Assembly (NCBI RefSeq): GCF_014196635.1 | Contig: NZ_JACIEB010000001.1 | Coordinates: 864,872 to 928,871, forward strand | Reading direction: 5' to 3' | Source: Sphingobium fontiphilum | GTDB taxonomy: Bacteria > Pseudomonadota > Alphaproteobacteria > Sphingomonadales > Sphingomonadaceae | Length of the DNA: 64,000 nt | Part shown: positions 1-7,588 of the stretch, in pieces | Numbering within the stretch: the stretch's first letter is position 1 | Layout: each line of letters opens with the position of its first letter | The notes under the pieces: generated by a model | Databases searched by the model: none | Told to the model about the DNA's origin: nothing | What the model saw: only the letters and a program-made list of their open reading frames with translations | Translations under genes and position numbers: made by a program

Positions 1-432
1 CCGATATCCGGCGCGATCCGTAGTGAAATAGACGACTAGCGGCGCCGCATCGTCGGCTCTGTTCGGATCACCGTAGATGTTGCGGGCGGCCTTCTTGAGA
101 GCGGGAGCGAGTTTTGTAACCGTGGGGGTCTTTGCTCCCGCCTCCAAAGTGACGCCAAATTTGATTGGGATGTCACCGCAGCTGATGTTCATCGCAAGCG
201 ACAGAGGGCCATGTCCGTCGTGCAGGTCGAGCGGACTGAGCGTCCTATAGCCGCTACGCGCAGGAGAGATGTGCGGCAGAATGCGCGATGCTAACAGCGC
301 CAGACCATCGAGCAGTGAAGTCTTTCCGCGCCCGTTTACGCCTGCGATGGCGGTGAAGTTTGTAGGAAATGCAAAGGTTCGCTGTTCGCCAAAGGCGCGA
401 TAGTTCTGGATCGTAAGTTCTCTTATCCGCAT
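1..432 (-). CDS. SMC/RecF-like AAA ATPase, partial (C terminus off the left edge)
   Basis: The first 144 residues of a P-loop ATPase are visible. The N terminus (MRIRELTIQNYRAFGE) is the usual opening strand of RecF/OLD/PtuA-like ATPases, and GVNGRGKTS at residues 31-39 is a Walker A motif. The start is the ATG at 432, one base after the hsdS stop, so it is probably translated in the same operon as hsdM and hsdS. In type I restriction loci this slot often holds an accessory defence gene or hsdR; the sequence seen is not HsdR-like. The pattern after the P-loop (LLDGLALLASRILPHI) recalls Septu PtuA-type ATPases, but without the rest of the protein or its partner this is only a suggestion. Confidence 0.7.
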   Translation of the reverse strand, partial: MRIRELTIQNYRAFGEQRTFAFPTNFTAIAGVNGRGKTSLLDGLALLASRILPHISPARSGYRTLSPLDLHDGHGPLSLAMNISCGDIPIKFGVTLEAGAKTPTVTKLAPALKKAARNIYGDPNRADDAAPLVVYFTTDRAGYR

Positions 433-433
433 A

Positions 434-1705
434 CTATGCGGCCTCCGGAATATCTATCTGGCCGGTGACGGCGGCGGCGATCAGGGCGCTGCGGCGTTCC
501 TTCAGCAGGGCGATAGAGCGTTCGGTGGCTGTTGCCAGCTTGTCGATCTTGATGCGCTCCTCGTCGATGTAGGCGACGATTTGCCCCTGTTCGTCCAGCG
601 GCGGCACGGGCCAGAAGGTTTCGAAGAAGCCTTCCGGGTACAGACGAAGTCGGGAAGACCAGACGCCCTTCGAGTATCGCGTCACTTCCTGCGCGAAAAC
701 AGGGATGCGGACCAGTGCGTCGACATAGGCGGGAAGCAGGCGTTGGCCTGGCGTATAAACGTTGTAGGCCGGACTTACGATACCATCTACCGGGGCTGTG
801 CCCATCGCACCCATCCAGGCCCAAAGCGTGTTGATGACGAGGTCGCCGGTGAAGCACAGCTTGTACCCTGCTGTCGTCTCCGCCTCGAACATGTTGACGT
901 CTTTTTCGGACCGGGGCGTGACGCCGGTAATGTGGGAAACCGTCAGCATCTCCTCTTCGCCGGTGTCTGACCGATCATCACGCTCAGTGAAAAGCCAGCG
1001 AGACCGCTCGATCCCCCAATGTGCCGGAATGTCGCCGAGCCAGTCTATGCCGGAGGGGCGCAAGGGGGCGGAGCGGACCAGCCCGCGCATGACCGCCTCT
1101 GCCACTAGAGTTTGCCGTTTTTCGGCTAGTAGGTTCAGCAGTTTCTGCTTAGCTTCGATCAGGGTGTCCACGACGGCGAGTTCGCTGTCGAGAAATTGCA
1201 GTATCTGCGCCTGCTGAGGCAACGGCGGCACTGCAATCTCTGTTGAGGCCATTTCATCGGCATCGAGGCTTTCGACCGTCGCGCCTTCTTTACTCCAAAC
1301 GCTTAGCAGCTGACGTTGATAACCTTCAATAAACCTCGCCAGATACTTTGGAGAGATTGTTTCGCCACAGATGAACGCACGCATGTCCTGGTTCAGACTG
1401 ACGGGAACCATGTTTACGGCGACTGGAATAGAGTGCCTCAGGATGCCAGAACGGACAACAACTAAAACCGCATGAGGACCGACCAGATTTGTAGCGCTTG
1501 ATTGCAGACCTTCCTCTGTGATGCAGTCCTCGGTTTGGAATATCTCTGATTTCTTCATGTCCTTCGGCGAAACCCATGGGATGTCACCACCCCAAAATTC
1601 CGATTTAGATTTATCTGGTGTCCCACCTCCGATAACGGTCGTCAAATAGCGAAGCTTTTTCACCTGCCAACTGTTTGGAAGTGGCTGGCTTACCACGCCG
1701 CTCAC
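434..1705 (-). CDS. hsdS: Type I restriction-modification specificity subunit HsdS
   Basis: This is the DNA-recognition subunit of a type I restriction-modification enzyme. It has 423 residues in the classic two-half layout: a first target-recognition domain (about 1-165), a central conserved helix region (PPLPQQAQILQFLDSELAVV, about 165-210), a second recognition domain (about 215-375) and a C-terminal conserved helix (DEQGQIVAYIDEERIKIDKL). Each half should read one part of a bipartite target. The start overlaps the end of hsdM by 4 nt (ATGA), which indicates translational coupling, and the stop is one base before the ATPase gene. Both halves look intact. The target sequence cannot be read from the protein by eye. 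Confidence 0.93.
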   Translation of the reverse strand: MSGVVSQPLPNSWQVKKLRYLTTVIGGGTPDKSKSEFWGGDIPWVSPKDMKKSEIFQTEDCITEEGLQSSATNLVGPHAVLVVVRSGILRHSIPVAVNMVPVSLNQDMRAFICGETISPKYLARFIEGYQRQLLSVWSKEGATVESLDADEMASTEIAVPPLPQQAQILQFLDSELAVVDTLIEAKQKLLNLLAEKRQTLVAEAVMRGLVRSAPLRPSGIDWLGDIPAHWGIERSRWLFTERDDRSDTGEEEMLTVSHITGVTPRSEKDVNMFEAETTAGYKLCFTGDLVINTLWAWMGAMGTAPVDGIVSPAYNVYTPGQRLLPAYVDALVRIPVFAQEVTRYSKGVWSSRLRLYPEGFFETFWPVPPLDEQGQIVAYIDEERIKIDKLATATERSIALLKERRSALIAAAVTGQIDIPEAA

Positions 1706-3702
1706 TCCGTTACCTCCCGCAGCAGACGCATGATTTCCTCTTCCGCCTCTTTCAGTTCGGCATCGATCAACGCCAGCGGACGGGGCGGCGTGAACTTGTA
1801 GAAGTGACGGTTGAAGTTGATTTCGTAGCCCACCTTGTCCTTGCTCCGGTCCATCCAGGCATCAGGCACGTGGGGCAGGACTTCGCGCGCGAAGAAGGTA
1901 TCGACATCGACCTTGAGCGGGATATTCTCGAAATCGCGCAGGTCGGGATCAGGCTCAAAACCCTTGCCCTTACGAACTTTCTCCGCGCCCGCATCCTTGG
2001 TGGTGAACACACTGCGGAAGAGCTTCTCGTCCGCCGCGCGCCACTTTGATCCGCGTTTATTCAGAATGCGCTCGATGGATTTTGACACGGCATTCCAGTC
2101 CATCAGCGGTTCGCGGCCAAGTTCCTTGTCGATTGCCTGGATATCGTCGAGCAGGTGCGGCGCGGCATCGACGAAGCGCGCCTTGTCCTCGACCGTCATC
2201 TGATAGCGCAGCCGCAAGGGCCGCTCCACCGTGACGCGGGTATATCCGAAATCGTCGTTGTCGAAGATCTTGGACTGCTCGCCTTGGGCGAACTGACCAT
2301 AGCGGCGAACAATGTCCGCAATCTGATCCGGCTCGTCCGGACGGTCGTCACCCTCCAACGCGGGGCCTTCGCCGATCTTGCGCCGCTTGTCGCCTTGGCT
2401 GCGGCGCATGGGAATCCAGGTGTCGCGCGCATCGACCAGCTGGATTTTTCCCTTGCGAGCCTTCGCCTTCCGGTTGGTGACGATCCAGATGTAGGTGCCA
2501 ATGCCGGTGTTGTAGAACATCTGTTCCGGCAGGGCGATGATCGCCTCCAGCATATCCTCTTCGATGATCCACTTGCGGATATTGCTTTCGCCGCCGCCAG
2601 CGCCGCCGGTGAACAGCGGCGAACCGCTGAAGACGATGGCGGCGCGCGAGCCGTACTTGTTGTTGGCCGGGTCAACGTCTTCGAACTTTGAAATCATATG
2701 CTGCAGAAAGAGCAATGAACCGTCGTTGACGCGGGGCAAGCCTGCATGGAACCGGCCAGACTTGCCGCGCTCATGCTCGGAGACGATCGCCTTCTGCTGC
2801 TTCTTCCAATCAACGCCGAAAGGTGGGTTGGCGATGAAATAGTCAAACCTGAGGCCTTCGAACCTGTCATCGGTGAAGGTGTCGCCAAACTGCACGTTTT
2901 CGCCGTGACCGTTGTGGTCCACCTGCTTCATCAACATATCGGACGCAGCAGTAGCAAAGGCACGCTTGTTATAGTCTTGGCCATAGACATACAGCTTCGC
3001 CGGCAGCTCCCACCGCCGCATGTACGCTTGGGCCTCTGCAAGCATCCCACCTGTGCCGCACGCCGGATCGAGGATGGTTCGGACGGCTCCGCCCTGCACA
3101 AACAGATCGTTGTCATCATAGAACAGCAGATCGATCATGAGCGTGATAACCTCACGCGGGGTGAAGTGGTCGCCAGCCGTTTCGTTTGCCAGTTCGTTGA
3201 ACCGCCGGATCAGGTTTTCGAACAGCAGCCCCATCTGGTCGTTCTTGACCTTGTTGGGGTGGAGGTCGACCGCTGCGAACTCTTTGACGATCAGGAACAG
3301 GATGCCCGCCTCGTGCATCCGCTCGATTTCTGCAGTGAACTCGAAATATTCGAAGATCTTCCGGACATTGGCAGAGAAGCCGTTGATGTAGGTTTGCAGG
3401 TGCTGGTTGATGTTGTCCGGGTCGCCCAGCAGCTTCTTGAAGTCATATGGCGCACGGTTGTGGAAGCGATGCCCCGCTACCTGGTTCAACTTGCTGTCGA
3501 GCGCATCGCCCTGGATCTTGCTACCCTCGCGGCGCTTTGCCTCGGCAACCACCGCATCTTTCGTATCGGCTAGCACGCAATCGAAGCGGCGCAGCACGAC
3601 CAGCGGCAACATGACGCGTTCGTACTGCGGCGGGCGATAGGGGCCGCGCAGCAGGTTGGCAATTTCCCAGATTAGGTTGGCAAGGTCCGTCTGCGTGGCC
3701 AT
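1702..3702 (-). CDS. hsdM: Type I restriction-modification DNA methyltransferase HsdM
   Basis: This is an N6-adenine methyltransferase of 666 residues. The SAM-binding motif I, DPACGTGGM, is at residues 212-220 and the catalytic NPPF motif is at 292-295. The N-terminal HsdM domain (LANLIWEIANLLRGPYRPPQ) is present. The C-terminal half is long compared with the roughly 500-aa classical HsdM, as in the larger HsdM subgroup. With HsdS it would make a functional methyltransferase, while restriction would need an HsdR that is not in view. The start codon shares one base with the stop of the upstream Phd-like gene (TGATG), so the two are probably co-translated. Confidence 0.95.
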   Translation of the reverse strand: MATQTDLANLIWEIANLLRGPYRPPQYERVMLPLVVLRRFDCVLADTKDAVVAEAKRREGSKIQGDALDSKLNQVAGHRFHNRAPYDFKKLLGDPDNINQHLQTYINGFSANVRKIFEYFEFTAEIERMHEAGILFLIVKEFAAVDLHPNKVKNDQMGLLFENLIRRFNELANETAGDHFTPREVITLMIDLLFYDDNDLFVQGGAVRTILDPACGTGGMLAEAQAYMRRWELPAKLYVYGQDYNKRAFATAASDMLMKQVDHNGHGENVQFGDTFTDDRFEGLRFDYFIANPPFGVDWKKQQKAIVSEHERGKSGRFHAGLPRVNDGSLLFLQHMISKFEDVDPANNKYGSRAAIVFSGSPLFTGGAGGGESNIRKWIIEEDMLEAIIALPEQMFYNTGIGTYIWIVTNRKAKARKGKIQLVDARDTWIPMRRSQGDKRRKIGEGPALEGDDRPDEPDQIADIVRRYGQFAQGEQSKIFDNDDFGYTRVTVERPLRLRYQMTVEDKARFVDAAPHLLDDIQAIDKELGREPLMDWNAVSKSIERILNKRGSKWRAADEKLFRSVFTTKDAGAEKVRKGKGFEPDPDLRDFENIPLKVDVDTFFAREVLPHVPDAWMDRSKDKVGYEINFNRHFYKFTPPRPLALIDAELKEAEEEIMRLLREVTE

Positions 3703-3875
3703 CAGGCGTTTGTTCCGTTCTTTTCGCTCTGGGCCGAGAGCCGTTCATACTCCTCCACTGACAGCACGATCACGACCGGTCTGCCGTATTTGTCGATGGA
3801 GACGGGGGCTGCGCGGGCTAAATCGATCAGTCGACCAAAGCCATTCTTGGCGTCGCGCGCCGACATATGCTGCAT
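3702..3875 (-). CDS. Phd/YefM-type antitoxin-like protein, without a toxin
   Basis: A 57-residue protein starting MQHMSARDAKNGFGRLIDLA, the typical N-terminal fold of Phd/YefM antitoxins, which bind DNA and autoregulate. PVSIDKYGRPVVIVLSVEEY continues the family pattern. The ATG at 3875 is preferred to a longer frame because GGAGG lies 5 nt upstream. No Doc-, YoeB- or VapC-like toxin follows; hsdM does, sharing one base with its stop. Known Phd-family proteins repress their own operon, so it may control hsdMS expression or act as an orphan antitoxin. That role is inference. Confidence 0.8.
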   Translation of the reverse strand: MQHMSARDAKNGFGRLIDLARAAPVSIDKYGRPVVIVLSVEEYERLSAQSEKNGTNA

Positions 3876-4001
3876 GTGCCCCTCCAGAGTTGGAGCTACT
3901 TTAGCCATCACGGTCTGAAATGAAAGCGCATTTCCTTCAAGGACACGGGATGCTCTGGCCGGTTCGTACATCCCGGACGGTCGCACAAACGGTGATAGAT
4001 T

Positions 4002-4274
4002 TCACTCGTGGTTTCCAGCCCGTGCCCTCGCCAGCAGGTCCTTTAGCGCATCGAACGGCACCAAGGTGCATCTACCGATCTTGACCGTTTCCAGCTCGCC
4101 TGACGCAATCAGCTGGTAGAGCTTTGACCGGCCGATTCCGGTCATCCTCACGGCGTCGGGAATCCGAACGGCAAGCGGTTCGGCACCATTGGTTCTGGCC
4201 GTCTTAGGGCGACGATCGAATGGGAGGTCGAGCTGTTCGTCCTTCGCCGGCGTCTTGGCTTCCCGGCTCCTCAT
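4002..4274 (-). CDS. Small helix-turn-helix DNA-binding protein, excisionase-like
   Basis: A 90-residue protein with a MerR/excisionase-type helix-turn-helix in its second half: AVRIPDAVRMTGIGRSKLYQ, then LIASGELETVKIGRCTLVP and DALKDLLARA. The polar N-terminal 30 residues have no recognisable domain. The fold is the one found in AlpA/Xis-like regulators of integrative elements and in helix-turn-helix 17 proteins. It is co-translated with the upstream gene (4-nt ATGA overlap, 4271-4274). In an island next to an integrase, a role in excision or regulation is plausible. A 126-bp gap to the Phd-like gene could hold a promoter for the hsd operon. Confidence 0.7.
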   Translation of the reverse strand: MRSREAKTPAKDEQLDLPFDRRPKTARTNGAEPLAVRIPDAVRMTGIGRSKLYQLIASGELETVKIGRCTLVPFDALKDLLARARAGNHE

Positions 4275-4579
4275 TCTCCCTTCTCCTGCGCGAGCTTTTC
4301 AAGCTGCCGCTTATGCGCTTCATGCACCTTCGTCCGGAGGGTCGTATCGGGATGGGCAAGCAGAAGGCCGTCGAGAGCGCACATGATGAAGACCAACCGG
4401 CGCTTGATGAATTCCGCGTTCTGCCTCGCTTCCTCACGTAGCTCTTGGCCTTGGAACAAGTCCGTGACGATGGCGCCGATCCATTGGCTGCGGCTTTGTT
4501 TGGCGCGGGTGGCTTCATCTTGAACCCAGGCGGCGACATGCTTGGGCAGGTAGGTCTGGATGGAAACATTGCGTGTCAT
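4271..4579 (-). CDS. Hypothetical protein, possible ribbon-helix-helix N terminus
   Basis: A 102-residue protein that I do not recognise. The N terminus (MTRNVSIQTYLPKHVAAWVQ) looks like the strand and first helix of a ribbon-helix-helix DNA-binding fold, as in CopG, MobC or TraY-like proteins. The C-terminal half is charged and helical (LRTKVHEAHKRQLEKLAQEK). The ATG at 4579 is preferred because GGAG lies 6 nt upstream; another in-frame ATG at 4591 has no clear ribosome-binding site. It is the first gene of a two-gene operon with the helix-turn-helix protein, and its promoter overlaps a perfect SOS box at 4630-4644. Confidence 0.6.
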   Translation of the reverse strand: MTRNVSIQTYLPKHVAAWVQDEATRAKQSRSQWIGAIVTDLFQGQELREEARQNAEFIKRRLVFIMCALDGLLLAHPDTTLRTKVHEAHKRQLEKLAQEKGE

Positions 4580-4591
4580 GCTGGACTCCAT

Positions 4592-4955
4592 GTTGGCGGA
4601 GCCTAGAACGCACTGCGAAAGGCAAGTTTGTTCTACTTATGTTCGAACCGGTCGTCAAGCTCGTTGAAACTGGCAGAGTTCCTTGCCCTCCGGCCAGATG
4701 TGATTTGCGTGGATGGACAGGGCTGGTCGCAAGTCAGATTTGACGGAGAAGCTGCCAATTTCTCATACAGTCATTAAGTTACTGTAATATATGAAGTATA
4801 TTCTGGATATTACCTGCGATTTGTCGCGTAGGGTGTGCTCTGCACTGTGCCCAGCTTTTCGGTCTCACGTCGATTATTTCCCCGCAACAGACCGAACAAT
4901 ATCGGGTCGTCGGCCTTGGGAATCGCAGCCGCTGCGGCGCCTGATGCAGGTTCTG
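4592..4955. other. Intergenic region with promoter and AT-rich tract
   Basis: There is no convincing gene in this 364-bp stretch. It contains the SOS-box promoter at 4630-4658. An unusually AT-rich tract lies at about 4765-4812, with an imperfect CAGT...ACTG inversion and repeated TATA-like runs, in contrast to the GC-rich surroundings. A 74-codon plus-strand frame at 4791-5015 has no ribosome-binding site and overlaps the 3' end of the HNH gene on the other strand, so it is not called. Confidence 0.6.
4630..4658 (-). promoter_or_regulatory. Sigma-70-like promoter overlapped by a LexA (SOS) box
   Basis: On the minus strand, TTGACG (4658-4653), a 17-bp spacer and TAGAAC (4635-4630) make a good sigma-70-type promoter about 50 nt upstream of the 4271-4579 gene. 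On the plus strand, GTTCTACTTATGTTC at 4630-4644 is an exact match to the alphaproteobacterial LexA consensus GTTC-N7-GTTC, and it covers the -10 element. LexA bound there should block the promoter, so the downstream DNA-binding pair is predicted to be induced by DNA damage. Confidence 0.6.
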
Positions 4956-5852
4956 TCAGTGCTTGAAGCAATGCTCTCGATGCCACGCCAAGAAGGCCGG
5001 ATGCGGGCGTTCTAGTGGTCGCTGGGGCGGGATGGCGAAGCCGGTCCGGTTGATCAGCGAGCGGATGCTATCGGGGTCGTTCGCATGTCGACTGACAAGG
5101 ATTTCGAGATCGTCGTTTAGTCCGATCAGGCCCCGATCGAACATCCAATGGACGGTTCCCGAAAGGGCGATACCGTTGGTTACGATGTCCGGCCCGCCTC
5201 GATCCACGGAGCGGATATGGGCTGCCTCGACCTCGGCGCGGCCGCCGCCGTTGATAAGCTTCAGGCCAGTCACCGCGCAACGGGCATCATAGGCCTCGAC
5301 CACCCGGCGGCGGAACAGACGGTCACGGACGAGCCTTGAACCGAGATTGGCCACGCGGTCCCGCTCGATTTCGAACTCGAACGGAGAGCGCTCCTCGCGC
5401 AGCATGTTGTCGGCCGTCTCATCGACCCTCGGCAGGAAGCTGTCATCTTCCGCAAGACCAAGGTCGATGATGCGGTTGAAGTCCTCGATCGACAGGGGCC
5501 GGACTGCCGATTGGGCGCGACCCGAAATCTTGCCCTGCTCATTGAGAACGCCGCGCTCGACCAGCCCCAAAGAGCCATTGAACGGGACCGGATTGGGGAA
5601 GTCCAGGTAAGTGCCGGGTTCGATCAGCGCGAGATACATGTCCTTGGCGGTTGGGTCCGGCACGACATGGGCTACTTTGGCCACCGCGAAGTATCCGCGC
5701 GTGTCGCGGATCTTGCTTGGCTCGTAGTAGATGATCCAATCGCCAATGCAGGCGCTGACGCGGGTCAGGTATTGGCGCGGGAACTGATACTGCTCCGCCG
5801 GGCTGTCGTCGTAGATCGAGTCGGTGCGATGAACGAAGATACCATTGGTCAT
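4956..5852 (-). CDS. HNH endonuclease with possible PUA/EVE-like N-terminal domain
   Basis: A predicted nuclease of 298 residues. The C-terminal part has the HNH arrangement: C192-A-V-T-G, then VEAAHIRSV with H212, then N226-G and H235, the latter within SGTVHWMFDRGLIGLNDD. This resembles the predicted restriction endonucleases of COG3440. The N-terminal 100 residues (FPRQYLTRVSACIGDWIIYY, GYFAVAKVAHVVPDP) look like a compact beta domain of the PUA/EVE type, used elsewhere to recognise modified bases; this is my inference from pattern. Its start overlaps the hipA stop by 4 nt (ATGA), so it is the third gene of a hipB-hipA-HNH operon. It may be a modification-dependent restriction enzyme. Confidence 0.8.
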   Translation of the reverse strand: MTNGIFVHRTDSIYDDSPAEQYQFPRQYLTRVSACIGDWIIYYEPSKIRDTRGYFAVAKVAHVVPDPTAKDMYLALIEPGTYLDFPNPVPFNGSLGLVERGVLNEQGKISGRAQSAVRPLSIEDFNRIIDLGLAEDDSFLPRVDETADNMLREERSPFEFEIERDRVANLGSRLVRDRLFRRRVVEAYDARCAVTGLKLINGGGRAEVEAAHIRSVDRGGPDIVTNGIALSGTVHWMFDRGLIGLNDDLEILVSRHANDPDSIRSLINRTGFAIPPQRPLERPHPAFLAWHREHCFKH

Positions 5853-7183
5853 GGCGCTCCCGCTTCCCCGTCAGCAGAATAGGCGCTCGCGCCGATCATC
5901 GGAACCTCCTCCGTGGGCACTTCGGCCACATCCGGCAGGCATTCCTGCCCGGCGTGCGCCCTAACCTCGGTTGCCCGTTCCTCGATCTCCTTTGCAAAGA
6001 CCTCCAACATCGTCGAACCCACTGGCATTGCTGCCACCTCCTCGACCGCTGCGGGCAGTTCGCGCAGCAACCGTGCCGTCACCTGTTCCACCCGCCGCAC
6101 CGTTCCTCGCGCTGCCAGTCCTGCGGCTTCGGCCATGCGCCGCCAGTGGCGACCGTAGATGTGCCGACCGCGGCGCTGGCCCCCGATCGCCTGGGCGTGG
6201 TTCTGGGTGATGTTCGCCCAAGCGAGCCCGGACATCAGGTCGTAGAGCGGGGCAAGCTGCGGCGCGCCCGGGCCGAGCAGGATCGAGTAATTCTTGGCGT
6301 GGGAGTCGACGTTGCCGATGGCGATATTGAAGATAACGGCGTCCAGCAGCCGGGTGATGTCGCGCGCCGTCATATGCTGGCGGACAACCTTGAACATGTC
6401 GGCGATCGAGGGGCCGCGCGTGCCGGTGCCGTTGAATTCATACTTGGCGGCGGGCGGGCGGCCGAGGGCTTGGCAGAAATCCTCCTGATGCAGGCGGCGG
6501 ACATTGGTGCCGGTGCCCGTACGGTCATAACGCTCGACAAGCAGATAGCTGCGCTTCCCCGCAACGCCGGTTGTAACCGGCGCGACATTGAGACCGATCC
6601 TGCGAGCGAGAACCATGCACAGCGCCTCATTCTGGACGCTGCCGGGGAGGCGTGGATTGTCGGGCTTGAGGATATGGGTGGATGGCGCGCCGTTGATCGG
6701 CACCGCAATCTGCCCTCCGATGACGGCCACCGGCAGCTTTTCCTGCGCGCCGGCAAGGCTCATCGAGACGCCGTCCTCGCAAACCAGAAATGGCCGCGAA
6801 GGCAATTCCTCGATGATCCGTTCCAGTGCGTCGGTATCCGGGATCGGACGATAGCCGGGCTTTCCGCGTGGCTGCTGCGGGGCGATGCTGAGCGCGCCTG
6901 CCAGATCGTTGCCGGTCTGTGCGATCAGGCCGAGTGCATCTTCCGGCGCAGCGCCGAGCGCCCGCGTCATGGCGCGCAACGGTTCACCCTCCGGCAGAAG
7001 GTTCATCAGCCAGGGAAGGACCTGCTCTCCGTCATAGGGCTCCGACCGGATCGGCATCGCCAGCGAGACCGGGAAGCTGTCAGCGGATGAACTCCAGGCA
7101 TCCGCATAGGCAAGGCGTGTTGCTTGCGCGTCAGCGCTGATCGTGGCGACCAGGCGGTCTTCGTAGTGAACCGGAAGGTCCAC
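5849..7183 (-). CDS. hipA: HipA-family serine/threonine kinase toxin
   Basis: A 444-residue HipA-like kinase. The N-terminal HipA domain (about 1-100) includes LPWLMNLLPEGEPLRAM. The core has the P-loop-like segment SLAGAQEKL at 142-150, which in E. coli HipA carries the autophosphorylated serine, a lysine in THILKP (K173), the catalytic loop GNVDSHAKN at 290-298, and YDLMS at 314-318. All key kinase features appear intact. E. coli HipA phosphorylates glutamyl-tRNA synthetase and causes growth arrest; the target here is unknown. It lies 2 nt after hipB and overlaps the HNH gene by 4 nt. The C-terminal 80 residues after EVEAAMP are variable. Confidence 0.93.
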   Translation of the reverse strand: MDLPVHYEDRLVATISADAQATRLAYADAWSSSADSFPVSLAMPIRSEPYDGEQVLPWLMNLLPEGEPLRAMTRALGAAPEDALGLIAQTGNDLAGALSIAPQQPRGKPGYRPIPDTDALERIIEELPSRPFLVCEDGVSMSLAGAQEKLPVAVIGGQIAVPINGAPSTHILKPDNPRLPGSVQNEALCMVLARRIGLNVAPVTTGVAGKRSYLLVERYDRTGTGTNVRRLHQEDFCQALGRPPAAKYEFNGTGTRGPSIADMFKVVRQHMTARDITRLLDAVIFNIAIGNVDSHAKNYSILLGPGAPQLAPLYDLMSGLAWANITQNHAQAIGGQRRGRHIYGRHWRRMAEAAGLAARGTVRRVEQVTARLLRELPAAVEEVAAMPVGSTMLEVFAKEIEERATEVRAHAGQECLPDVAEVPTEEVPMIGASAYSADGEAGAP

Positions 7184-7185
7184 CG

Positions 7186-7401
7186 TCAGGCCTGCGAAAT
7201 GCCGGTTGCGGTGAGCCGCAGGCCCACAGCCTTGGCTGCGGCGAGTGCCTTGCCGAGTTGCGCGGTGGGCTTGCCTGCTTCCAGATCGACAATGAAGCGT
7301 TCGCCGCTGTTGATGGCGAGTGCCAGCTCCCGCTGGGTAAGGCCAAGGGCCTTGCGGGCCGAGGCCACGGCTGCGCCGAATTGGATTGCGTTGTCGATCA
7401 T
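7186..7401 (-). CDS. hipB: HipB-type helix-turn-helix antitoxin
   Basis: The Xre-family partner of HipA, 71 residues from the ATG at 7401 (MIDNAIQFGAAVASARKALG, LTQRELALAINSGERFIVDL). The helix-turn-helix lies at about residues 18-42. A longer frame could start at TTG 7449 (87 aa), but that would translate through the operator at 7408-7423, so the shorter start is preferred, although its ribosome-binding site is weak. HipB proteins neutralise HipA and repress the operon by binding palindromes. Three palindromes lie immediately upstream. hipA follows after 2 nt. Confidence 0.88.
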   Translation of the reverse strand: MIDNAIQFGAAVASARKALGLTQRELALAINSGERFIVDLEAGKPTAQLGKALAAAKAVGLRLTATGISQA

Positions 7402-7407
7402 GTCAGT

Positions 7408-7423
7408 CTTACCGAGCGGGAAG
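7408..7423. promoter_or_regulatory. Putative HipB operator 1
   Basis: CTTACCGAGCGGGAAG, an inverted repeat with one mismatch between its 7-bp arms. It starts 7 bp upstream of the preferred hipB ATG, so a bound repressor would also cover the ribosome-binding region. It is the first of three related palindromes spaced exactly 50 bp apart. Confidence 0.7.
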
Positions 7424-7457
7424 TTCTCATATGTGCTGTAGAGTTTCAAGAGCTTTT

Positions 7458-7473
7458 CTTCCCGATCGGGAAG
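7458..7473. promoter_or_regulatory. Putative HipB operator 2
   Basis: CTTCCCGATCGGGAAG is a perfect 16-bp palindrome. It begins exactly 50 bp from operator 1 and 50 bp from operator 3, and lies in the middle of the divergent hipB / ParS-like intergenic region. Confidence 0.75.
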
Positions 7474-7507
7474 GAAGCCTCTTGATGCTGAGGTCTATCC
7501 GGAAATT

Positions 7508-7523
7508 CTTACCGCTCGGTAAG
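7508..7523. promoter_or_regulatory. Putative HipB operator 3
   Basis: CTTACCGCTCGGTAAG has perfect 7-bp arms around a CT centre. It lies just upstream of the divergent ParS-like gene, so the same repressor could control both directions. Confidence 0.72.
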
Positions 7524-7588
7524 TTTATTGATAGCCTGTGCGGAGGTTCCGTGCTATCGAGGACGCGTCGAAGTCAGTGGATCTGTCC

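Noticed and set aside
4791..5015. Short plus-strand frame in the AT-rich gap
   Set aside because: No ribosome-binding site, no recognised domain, and it overlaps the HNH gene on the other strand.
7538..7588. Upstream GTG start for the ParS-like gene and a short out-of-frame ORF after GGAGG at 7542-7546
   Set aside because: The GTG has no ribosome-binding site and the out-of-frame ORF ends after 28 codons; neither is supported better than ATG 7589, though the start remains uncertain.
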